DNA of 40,216 nucleotides from Anaerolineae bacterium (GTDB lineage: Bacteria > Chloroflexota > Anaerolineae > JAADDB01). Positions 8,642 to 15,546 of the stretch are shown one piece after another. The stretch lies in assembly GCA_015486845.1 (NCBI GenBank), contig WFQU01000182.1:1-40216 (forward strand). Direction: 5' to 3'. The notes below the pieces were generated by a model. That model did no database searches, was not told the origin of the DNA, and was given only the letters and a program-made list of their open reading frames with translations. The translations under genes were made by a program, and so were the position numbers. The stretch's first letter is position 1, and every line of letters starts with the position of its first letter.

Positions 8642-10795
8642 TTACTTCTCTTCGGCTTGTCCCTGCTGTGGGATGGTGAGCTGTAATAGATACGGACGGC
8701 TATCCGGTACCGGCGAAAACAGACCATTATCTCCTTGCAAGCCACAGCGCACGCCAACGGTGTCTTCTAAGTTAATCTGCAATACATTCAACGGCAAGGC
8801 AATCTCGATAACACGACCAGAAGCAGCTAATGGCGGATGAATTTTAGTCTTGCGACCGTAATGCCAAAATTCTATCTGTCCGGCGCCACGAATGAGCAAA
8901 TTGCCCAGGTTTCCGCGGGCGCCAGTGAAGCTGGCAATCAATGTGCGCCGGCCAACCGGCTCGCCCAACTCGAAGCGCAAATAAATATTCTCGCGATTAT
9001 AGGCTAAACGCACGGTGTGCAACGGTGCATAGCTCAATTGCATCGTTCCCGTAGAAAGCCGGGGATGCAGCGCCACCGCGTCACGCCAGTAGAGGTTACC
9101 ATCAGCAGAGGCAGTCAACTTCGGTGTAGCAAAAGGCGTCACACGTTCGGCGATTTCTAAAGCGCGACCGCCACGATAGATGGGAGGGCGCAAGCGATCT
9201 GGCACGGGCCGGCCGATAGCCTGATACACGGCCGCTAAATTCTGCCGGAACAACTTGTCGAATATGGCATCTTGATCCGAGTTGTTGCGATGCGAATACC
9301 ACCAGAACCAATCACTACCCTCGGCGCTGTAAAGTGCTTCTCGCGCCGTGTCAATTTGTTCGGCCGAGGGAACATTATCGCCGTGTAATGCTTCTTCCAA
9401 ATCTTCCCTGGTTTGACGGAGCAAGTTCCAGGCTACGTTGTGTTCGGGATCACCAATCCAAGTGGTGAAATCGCCCATGATCCAGGAACCGCTGTCCAAA
9501 TGGGGCAGCTTGCTTTGCGTACCGTGCAAGTCTAAATATTCCGAGACCGTTACCGTTTGCAATTCCGGCGTTTGGCTCAAAATGCGATACAAGTCGTGTA
9601 AGAATGGGTCACCGTTTTGCTCGTAATATTCCCAACAGTTCTCGCCATCTAAAATGATGCTGACTAAGAACGGTCCCGGCTGCTTGTCTAAACGGTGACG
9701 GATATTGCGCAGGCGCACCACGAGATCTTCTGCCGCCTGATGATGTGGGTAATGCATGTATACAAACCCAATGTTGTCGGAGAGGCGGCGATCCCGGAAA
9801 ATGGCCGCTAAACCGTTATTTGCGCCGGGCAGTCGGTAAGCGCGATAAAGTTGCTCCGGGTTGCTAACTTGCTCCTGGCTATCCCGCTGGAAAGAAGTTT
9901 TCAAGCTGCGAGCTAAAATTCCTTCATCACTGGCGAACCAGTGCAGACCGGCGCTATCAAGAATCGGCAAAATCTCCGGTGCGACAGCGCCTTCGGATGG
10001 CCATAAACCGCGCGTGGGTTGTCCAAAAGTCTGGTGGTGAAAGTGCACTGCGCGTTGCACTTGGGCAACCGCATCTTCCGGTGCCACGAAAGCCGGCGTG
10101 GGCAATGATAGCCCTGGGGACGGTCGCAACGCGATATCACTGTTAATCAGCAACGGCAAAATAGGATGATAATAAGGGGAGGTACTGATTTCGATCTGAC
10201 GTTTTTGGGCCATTTCTCGCAGCGTTGGCACGACTAAGCCACACATTTGTAACTGTTTGGCCATGAGTTGCTCGAAATCGTCCTTGTCGAAATTACGCCC
10301 CTTTTGCACCAGTGTCTTCAGCACATTGTCTTGTGCCAACCACACTGGATCAGTCCAGGCTAAGTTGAACCAAGTAATGAGATCACGATAATCCTGATTG
10401 CTGAAACTATTACCATCTTGCAAAGCTGCTTGCCGACGGTCAATGAGCTCGCTATAACGGGGATAGCGCCGGGCGATGCGGTCCCAGTTGATGCTATAAC
10501 CTAAATTCAGAATTTGTTGTTTCTCTGCGGCGCTCCAACCATCCTGCCGGCCTAAATCCATCATCAGATCACTGGCTTCGCCACGAACGTAGCGTTCTAA
10601 CTGTTCTACCAGAACCGGGACGTAATTAAATGTCGCTTTAATGTCCGGATATTGGCGCAGGACTTCCAGTACATGCAAATAATCTTTGACAGCATGCATG
10701 CGTACCCACGGCAAAAAATAGCGATTTTGGGCCGGAATTCGATAATCCGGCTGGTGCATGTGCCAGACGAATGCGACATAAAGCGGATAGTTCAA
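8642..10795 (-). CDS. Glycoside hydrolase family 57 protein
   Basis: Retaining alpha-glucan-active enzyme of family GH57 (amylopullulanase, amylase or 4-alpha-glucanotransferase types), probably cytoplasmic because no signal peptide is seen. Conserved regions are visible: HMHQPDY at the N-terminus, LWPSEGAV with the expected catalytic Glu and, further on, LDGENCWEYY carrying the second acidic residue. The last 170 residues, with LHPRLSTGTMQLSYAP and IYLRFEL, form a beta-rich accessory domain. I choose the TTG at 10795 as the start (717 residues) because AGGAGGG lies seven bases before it. The frame can be read back to a GTG at 10846, but that extension is encoded by a palindromic repeat. A role in glycogen or maltodextrin turnover is inferred; the exact specificity cannot be read. 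Confidence 0.88.
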   Translation of the reverse strand: MNYPLYVAFVWHMHQPDYRIPAQNRYFLPWVRMHAVKDYLHVLEVLRQYPDIKATFNYVPVLVEQLERYVRGEASDLMMDLGRQDGWSAAEKQQILNLGYSINWDRIARRYPRYSELIDRRQAALQDGNSFSNQDYRDLITWFNLAWTDPVWLAQDNVLKTLVQKGRNFDKDDFEQLMAKQLQMCGLVVPTLREMAQKRQIEISTSPYYHPILPLLINSDIALRPSPGLSLPTPAFVAPEDAVAQVQRAVHFHHQTFGQPTRGLWPSEGAVAPEILPILDSAGLHWFASDEGILARSLKTSFQRDSQEQVSNPEQLYRAYRLPGANNGLAAIFRDRRLSDNIGFVYMHYPHHQAAEDLVVRLRNIRHRLDKQPGPFLVSIILDGENCWEYYEQNGDPFLHDLYRILSQTPELQTVTVSEYLDLHGTQSKLPHLDSGSWIMGDFTTWIGDPEHNVAWNLLRQTREDLEEALHGDNVPSAEQIDTAREALYSAEGSDWFWWYSHRNNSDQDAIFDKLFRQNLAAVYQAIGRPVPDRLRPPIYRGGRALEIAERVTPFATPKLTASADGNLYWRDAVALHPRLSTGTMQLSYAPLHTVRLAYNRENIYLRFELGEPVGRRTLIASFTGARGNLGNLLIRGAGQIEFWHYGRKTKIHPPLAASGRVIEIALPLNVLQINLEDTVGVRCGLQGDNGLFSPVPDSRPYLLQLTIPQQGQAEEK

Positions 10796-10893
10796 GGTAA
10801 TACCCTCCTCTGAAAGTTTCGCCCGGCGATTAGAAATCGCTGCCACAACTGCGAAACCTGCCTGCGCAGGTTGCAGGCTAATCGCCGTAGCAT
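10792..10893 (-). other. 33-codon open frame inside a palindromic repeat
   Basis: ATG at 10893 to TGA at 10792. It runs through the 64-bp palindrome (family 1) and ends with its TGA overlapping the TTG start of the GH57 gene. The product would be short, Arg-rich and basic. An AAGGAGG at about 10935-10941 is too far upstream to serve this ATG. It may be chance, because the frame is dictated by the repeat, but a coupled leader peptide is not excluded. Confidence 0.2.
10824..10887. repeat. 64-bp palindromic repeat (family 1), copy 1
   Basis: Outer arms CGGCGATTAG and CTAATCGCCG enclose an inner 7-bp hairpin AACCTGC-CTGC-GCAGGTT. It is identical to copy 2 over the 64 bases and is also found inverted at 34570. 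It lies immediately upstream of the GH57 ribosome site. Confidence 0.9.
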
Positions 10894-11364
10894 GACTTTG
10901 CCTAAGGCGATGTCTGGTCGAAAGATAATATCGCCTCCTTTTTCTCTTTCGAGGGCGCTGCCCTCGAGCTCCCGGCAGGGGAACCCCTACGGTTCCCCTC
11001 CAATCCTTCCGAAAAGCGTTCCACCGGCTAAGACGGTATAACGAATTAAATAGGTCATTGGTTGTTGCTTAGGCAAGCCGGTCACACAGGTAATACGAAT
11101 AATTTCTGTTCTCGGGCCTGGTTCACACGAGTGCATAGCATCAAACTGGTCCGAACTCGAGCCGCCAACGATATGTCAGAACTGGGCGCCGCCATTCTGT
11201 CGGCGGACAGCAGCGCGGCGGTAGGGAGTGACAGCCCGCAACAAACCGGCCACGGCGCAGCCAAGAACCTTTTTCAGGGGGTCTGGGGGTGTAACCAAGG
11301 GCATTGTCCTCGTCTACCCTCTCCTCCGGAAAATAGAACGCTGATCAACGCAGGCTGCTTCGCC
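10888..11364. other. Gene-free repeat-rich gap between GH57 and lysS
   Basis: No convincing coding region. It contains two strong hairpins, GAGGGC/GCCCTC (10951-10965) and GGGGAACC/GGTTCCCC (10978-10998). It also has an isolated AAGGAGG on the minus strand near 10938 that is followed by no ATG. The segment at about 11297-11335 recurs inverted at 34938-34970. A 133-codon plus-strand frame at 11062-11463 runs through repeats and has no ribosome site. Confidence 0.6.
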
Positions 11365-11428
11365 CGGCGATTAGAAATCGCTGCCACAACTGCGAAACCT
11401 GCCTGCGCAGGTTGCAGGCTAATCGCCG
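11365..11428. repeat. 64-bp palindromic repeat (family 1), copy 2
   Basis: Same outer arms and inner hairpin as copy 1. Similarity to the third copy (34570-34633, inverted) extends on both sides, to about 11341-11473, including GACTTTTAGTCGCTGG. It sits downstream of the lysS stop. Confidence 0.9.
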
Positions 11429-11532
11429 GAGGGCGATTTTGCAGACGTTGCCGTGACTTTTAGTCGCTGGGCCATCTGCGGTCATCAATCCACGCCAGGC
11501 CTACCGCCATAACATTGTATCTCGCCTTATTG

Positions 11533-13011
11533 TCATTTCTGGCGCAAATGGGGGAAGAGGATGACTTCTCTAATGGAACGCTGGTTGGTTAAGAGCATGG
11601 TGAGACGATCGATGCCCATACCAAAGCCGCCAGTAGGGGGCATGCCAAAGCGTAATGCCAGCACAAAATCATCATCGATAGGATGCGCCTCCTCGTCGCC
11701 GGCGGCAGCCATGGCGCGTTCCATGCGAAACCGCTCTTCTTGGTCCAGCGGATCATTAAGCTCGCTGAAGGCGTTGCAAATTTCCATGCCCCCGGCAAAG
11801 CCCTCGAAGCGTTCCACCATATCAACCCGTTCTGGAGACCGTTTCGCCAATGGCGAAATGTCCAGCGGGTAATCCACCAAGAAGGTAGGTTGGATGAGGT
11901 TCGGTTCAACGTAATGGCTCAGTAGTTTATCAATGAGCTTGCCGCGCGGCGTATCCGGCTTAACTTCGATGCCTCGTTCACGCATGATAGCCTCTAAAGC
12001 CGGCGCTTCGGAATATTGATCGTAATCGATGCTGCTGGCCCGCAAAATAGCTTCCCGCAACGGAAGGCGTGGCCAAGGCGGCGTAAAGTCAATTTCCCCA
12101 TCCTGATAAGGAATGCGCATCCTCCCGTGGACTTTTTGTACGACATAAGCAACCATTTCTTCTGTGCGCCGCATCACGCCCTGATAATCAGTGTACGCCT
12201 CGTAGAATTCCAACTGGGTGAATTCCGGATTATGTTTAAAGCTGACCCCCTCGTTGCGAAAATCACGACCAATTTCGTAAACGCGCTCGAAGCCTCCGAC
12301 GATAAGTCGTTTTAAATAAAGCTCGAAGGAAATACGCAGGTAGAGGGTCTGGTCGAGTTGGTTATGGTGTGTGACGAAAGGTTTGGCCGCTGCGCCGCCG
12401 TAAATGGGCTGTAGAATCGGCGTTTCCACTTCCAGAAAACCTTCGTTGTCCAAATATTCCCGCAAGCCACTGACAACGCGAGCCCGGATGCGGAATATTT
12501 CCCGTACGTCCGGGTTAGTCATGAGATCCAGATAACGGTAACGAAAACGCGTTTCATCTTCGGTCACACCGTGCCATTTATCCGGCATAGGATGCAGCGT
12601 TTTAGCTATGAGCTTGATTTCCTGGACGTTACAAGTGATTTCGCCGGCCTTAGTGCGGAAAATAGGGCCCTTGACCTGCAGGAAGTCGCCTAAATCAACA
12701 AGCTTGCGAAAGAGGTTGTTGTAAGCTTCCTCGCCCAGGTCATTGCGGCGCAAAAAAACCTGAATGCGCCCGCTGCTATCTTCGATGTGGCCGAAGCTGA
12801 TCTTACCCATGACCCGGCGCAGCACCAGCCGGCCGACGAGGATGACCGCCTGATCCGCGGCCAGTTCTCCTGCTTCGAAAGCAGCTATTGCTTGCTTCGC
12901 GGTATGCGTGCGCTGGTTGCGAGCTGGGTATGGATCGATGCCGGCCGCCCGAAGCAACGATAATTTCTCCCTGCGGCGTTGTTCCTGATCTGTGATTTCT
13001 TCCATGCTCAT
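11533..13011 (-). CDS. lysS: Lysyl-tRNA synthetase, class II
   Basis: Charges tRNA-Lys in the cytosol. The 492 residues match the bacterial class II enzyme: an OB-fold anticodon-binding domain (about 55-165, with VGRLVLRRVMGKISFGHIED), motif 1 near IDNEGFLEVETPIL-like sequence at 190-200, motif 2 at FRNEGVSFKHNPEFTQLE, and motif 3 at GFGMGIDRLTMLL near the C-terminus. The active-site segment GGMEICNAFSELNDP is intact. The ATG at 13011 has GGAG about 11 bases upstream, and a second ATG two codons in is also possible. It lies 71 bases after greA, and this greA-lysS order, frequent in bacteria, suggests one transcript. No clear terminator is visible after the stop; a repeat follows. Confidence 0.97.
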   Translation of the reverse strand: MSMEEITDQEQRRREKLSLLRAAGIDPYPARNQRTHTAKQAIAAFEAGELAADQAVILVGRLVLRRVMGKISFGHIEDSSGRIQVFLRRNDLGEEAYNNLFRKLVDLGDFLQVKGPIFRTKAGEITCNVQEIKLIAKTLHPMPDKWHGVTEDETRFRYRYLDLMTNPDVREIFRIRARVVSGLREYLDNEGFLEVETPILQPIYGGAAAKPFVTHHNQLDQTLYLRISFELYLKRLIVGGFERVYEIGRDFRNEGVSFKHNPEFTQLEFYEAYTDYQGVMRRTEEMVAYVVQKVHGRMRIPYQDGEIDFTPPWPRLPLREAILRASSIDYDQYSEAPALEAIMRERGIEVKPDTPRGKLIDKLLSHYVEPNLIQPTFLVDYPLDISPLAKRSPERVDMVERFEGFAGGMEICNAFSELNDPLDQEERFRMERAMAAAGDEEAHPIDDDFVLALRFGMPPTGGFGMGIDRLTMLLTNQRSIREVILFPHLRQK

Positions 13012-13082
13012 GGATGTTTAGTCTCCATTTGATTTCATTAGAGCGGAAGGCTTATCGGCGCGAGGCCAGGCCATCACACTTT

Positions 13083-13553
13083 TTATTCAATGGCAATGAT
13101 CTCGAATTCAAGCAGCCCGCCCGGTGTATCGGCTTGCACGATGTCGTTAACACTGTGATTCAACAGAGCCTGGCCGATGGGAGAAACGTTGGAAATGCGC
13201 CCGTGGAACGGGTCTGCCTCCGCTGAACCAACAATATGATAGGTCTCCGGTTCGAAATCTCCCTCGCGGACGGTTACGCGACTGCCTAACTGGACAGTTC
13301 CGTTACCCTGATTCTGGCGAATAATGACAGCATGAGCGATCTTATAATTCAGCTCTTGAATCTCGCCTTCCAGAAAACCCTGGGCCGATTTGGCCTCATC
13401 ATAACCGGCGTTCTCCGAGATGTCTCCATCCGCTTTAGCGTCATGGATTTGTTTAGCCACTTCTGGACGGCGTACATTAATGAGATAATCCAACCGTTCT
13501 TTTAGTTTTTGTAGTCCTTCTTCTGTCAGAAAAACTTGCTTGTTCCCCACCAT
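13083..13553 (-). CDS. greA: Transcription elongation factor GreA
   Basis: Binds the secondary channel of RNA polymerase and stimulates cleavage of backtracked RNA. The 156-residue length is typical. The N-terminal coiled coil spans about 1-75 and carries the tip acidic residues within AKADGDISENAGYDEAK. The C-terminal FKBP-like domain spans about 80-156, with VGSAEADPFHGRISNVSPIGQALL. It is the first gene of a greA-lysS unit. A terminator-like hairpin lies in its own leader (13617-13645), so expression may be attenuated. Confidence 0.96.
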   Translation of the reverse strand: MVGNKQVFLTEEGLQKLKERLDYLINVRRPEVAKQIHDAKADGDISENAGYDEAKSAQGFLEGEIQELNYKIAHAVIIRQNQGNGTVQLGSRVTVREGDFEPETYHIVGSAEADPFHGRISNVSPIGQALLNHSVNDIVQADTPGGLLEFEIIAIE

Positions 13554-13616
13554 TTTTGAATCCTTTTTGTTGCTCGACTAATGACATGCACCACTTCGTA
13601 TCGCTGCTGTAACAAT

Positions 13617-13645
13617 AAAAAGACTGAGAGCATTCCCTCAGTCTT
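13617..13645 (-). terminator. Terminator-like hairpin in the greA leader
   Basis: Read on the minus strand, AAGACTGAG and CTCAGTCTT form a 9-bp stem with an 8-base loop, and a run of five T (two of them in the stem) follows. It lies between a TATAAT box (13663-13668) and the greA ATG at 13553. It can only act on transcripts heading into greA because no other minus-strand gene precedes it. Confidence 0.7.
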
Positions 13646-13662
13646 AATGAGCTTTCTCGCTT

Positions 13663-13692
13663 ATTATACCCGTCAAAGGCATTTTTACCCAA
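13663..13692 (-). promoter_or_regulatory. Putative promoter of greA-lysS
   Basis: A perfect TATAAT at 13663-13668 on the minus strand has a weak TTGGGT 18 bases upstream (13687-13692). Transcription would start near 13655 and reach the leader hairpin within about 10 bases. Confidence 0.5.
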
Positions 13693-13778
13693 AAAACCTT
13701 TTTGCCCTTGACGGCTCCTTTTCATCAACCTTGTTTGCACATTCTGAATGCCTATGTTAGACTTTTCCTTTAGATACT

Positions 13779-13851
13779 GCCCCCGTAGCTCAGAGGAGAG
13801 AGCAGTGGTTTCCTAAACCATGTGTCGCAGGTTCGAATCCTGCCGGGGGCG
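13779..13851 (+). tRNA. tRNA-Arg, anticodon CCT
   Basis: A 73-nt cloverleaf: acceptor GCCCCCG/CGGGGGC, D arm GCTC/GAGC, anticodon stem GTGGT/ACCAT with loop TTCCTAA (anticodon CCT, reading AGG), T arm GCAGG/CCTGC with TTCGAAT, discriminator G. CCA is not encoded. A weak TTGCAC-17-TAGACT promoter may lie at 13735-13763. A strong terminator follows. Confidence 0.95.
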
Positions 13852-13861
13852 TTACCTGTAG

Positions 13862-13891
13862 GGGCATGACGCATAGCGTCATGCCCTTTTT
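13862..13891 (+). terminator. Rho-independent terminator of tRNA-Arg
   Basis: A perfect 11-bp stem GGGCATGACGC/GCGTCATGCCC with a 3-base loop and a five-T run, starting 10 bases after the tRNA. The right arm contains the stop codon of the convergent metallophosphoesterase gene (TGA at 13881-13879). Confidence 0.92.
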
Positions 13892-15327
13892 CCCCGGCCG
13901 AACAGTTTGCCTAATAGCCCAAAGCCAAGGCAGCCAGAGGGCGATGGTTGCGAAGGCGTCGGTTCCGGTGTTGGTGATGGTGACACGGGGGGGGCTGGCG
14001 ACACGTTAGCCCCAAAAGTGCAGAGCGCTGTTTGCCATGTTTCCCCATCTTGGTCGATCCGAACGTAAGTCAAGTAGCGTTGGTTAGCGTATTTCTGCGG
14101 GTGGGCGAACAGATCGCGCCAGGTTTCTTCGTCTGCCTGGCTAAAATCGCCGCGCCACACCCAAGTGCCGCTGTTGATATAGGTGGCGCCGCTGGCCAAA
14201 TGGAACACACCTGGTTGATGCGTGTGCCCGAAAACGACAATCTTTTCTTGCCCGTCCTGGCTTATGGCCTCAGCCTGTCTGACCAATGCATCATTGCTAC
14301 TCGCGACAAGTGCCTGGCCGATGACGAACGGATCGTCGAGATCAATGTCTTGTTCCTGCTTCTCGTCCAACCAGCCGGCGGCCGTCAAGGCTTGCCAAAC
14401 TTGTCGGTTGAACTGGCGGCGGAAACCGGCGTCGGCGGCATAACGCACGCCTTGCACTTTCATGTTCGCCCGGTTGGCACTTTCTAAGTCTGTCAAAAAG
14501 GCAGCAGTAGCCTTATCAGAAAGATGGGCATCAGCCGGGGTCAGACTGGGCAAGATGAGAATGGGAGCAGCAGCCAACAATTTCAGCAGTGTCTGGATGG
14601 CAAAAGGAAAATCGAATTTCAGACCGTACCAGATCAAGTTTACCACAGGGTGCACGCCATCGATCCAGGGATAACGCGCTTCAATGTCGTTGAAATATTC
14701 AATGACGAAACGGGAGCCGGGCAGTAATTCCAGCCGGGCAGGGTTTTCCGGATCGACAGGCCGGGCGAAATTAGCAAAACGGTCCACCTGTTCGGTATAT
14801 TGGTTGCCATGTTCGACATAAAGTCCATCCTGCTGATAGGCCACCGGCAAAAAGCGCAAGCAGTCCGCTTTGGAGCCCACTGCTTCCAGCCGCCGACGCA
14901 GCGCTTCCTGCATGGCTGGCCAGTACCATTCCGGATCATGGTTACCTTTAAGCACGGTTAGGGTACGCCGGGGAGCGCCTGGATCGAGAAATGCTTGTAA
15001 TGCCGAGAATAACCCCTCGTGGCCGGCCATGATATGCTTGAGTTTCAATATGGAACCAGCGGCGCTGTTGTCCTCATAGACCGTCGGCGGATAGCTCTTC
15101 CACGGCGAATAAGTCGGTGTCGCCGGTACTTGCAGCATTTCCAAGAAGTCGCCATCGATGATCAAGTGTATATCCCGCTTCTGTGCTTTGCTCTCGGCGT
15201 CAAGCTGTTGGATCAAGCCGTTAAATTCGGGATCGCTGGTAAAATCTTCCAGTGGGTTACCGCCGGGGCCATCATGGCCGGCGCCCAAATGTAAATCACT
15301 GACAACAATCGTGCTCTGTTTGTTCAT
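13879..15327 (-). CDS. Calcineurin-like metallophosphoesterase
   Basis: Dinuclear-metal phosphoesterase. All core motifs are visible: DLHLG near the N-terminus (Asp and His of metal site 1), the IDGDFLEML block in place of GDxxD, GNHDPEW, and the C-terminal GHTHQPG. The start at the ATG at 15327 (MNKQSTIVVSDLHLG, 482 residues) is preferred, with GGAGGAG five bases upstream. A read-back to 15372 would translate a repeat. The mid-region (about 200-330) is an uncommon insertion, and the last 40 residues are Pro/Ser-rich, ending in a short Gly/Lys/Arg tail. The substrate cannot be named. The sequence is too long for LpxH and lacks a signal peptide. Confidence 0.85.
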   Translation of the reverse strand: MNKQSTIVVSDLHLGAGHDGPGGNPLEDFTSDPEFNGLIQQLDAESKAQKRDIHLIIDGDFLEMLQVPATPTYSPWKSYPPTVYEDNSAAGSILKLKHIMAGHEGLFSALQAFLDPGAPRRTLTVLKGNHDPEWYWPAMQEALRRRLEAVGSKADCLRFLPVAYQQDGLYVEHGNQYTEQVDRFANFARPVDPENPARLELLPGSRFVIEYFNDIEARYPWIDGVHPVVNLIWYGLKFDFPFAIQTLLKLLAAAPILILPSLTPADAHLSDKATAAFLTDLESANRANMKVQGVRYAADAGFRRQFNRQVWQALTAAGWLDEKQEQDIDLDDPFVIGQALVASSNDALVRQAEAISQDGQEKIVVFGHTHQPGVFHLASGATYINSGTWVWRGDFSQADEETWRDLFAHPQKYANQRYLTYVRIDQDGETWQTALCTFGANVSPAPPVSPSPTPEPTPSQPSPSGCLGFGLLGKLFGRGKRA

Positions 15328-15340
15328 GATACTCCTCCGA

Positions 15341-15446
15341 AAATAAGACATCTCCCCTGGCCTACCGCCCAAAGGGGCGGTAAGCCTTTCCCTCCCCGAT
15401 ACGGGGAGGGAAAAAAGCTAAGCGCAGCGCAGCTTAGGGGGGAGGT
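15341..15446. repeat. Family-3 composite repeat, copy A
   Basis: The order is: AAATAAGAC, CTCCCC, a TACCGCCC hairpin pairing with GGGCGGTA, CCTCCCCG/CGGGGAGG, then AAGCTAAGCGCAGCGCAGCTTA. The same order recurs at 18480-18588 with scattered substitutions, and part of it at about 34790-34816. Its start overlaps the metallophosphoesterase ribosome-site region. Confidence 0.8.
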
Positions 15447-15513
15447 CACCCTCAAAATCAATTGACGCAGCGGCGCAAAGACGCAGAACGTCTTAAAAAA
15501 TCAGGCTCCCTTA

Positions 15514-15546
15514 AGAAGTTCAACTTCTTGAAGAAGTTGAACTTCT
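15514..15546. repeat. 33-bp double palindrome, copy 2, at the 3' end of the CCA fusion gene
   Basis: AGAAGTTCAACTTCTT and its complement, separated by one base. It is the exact reverse complement of copy 3 at 34874. It overlaps the stop codon of the gene at 15545 by two bases and may act as its transcription terminator or RNA 3' end stabiliser. Confidence 0.85.

Noticed and set aside
11062-11463. A 133-codon plus-strand open frame in the GH57-lysS gap
   Set aside because: It runs through the 64-bp palindrome and other repeats, has no ribosome site, and its composition is not protein-like.
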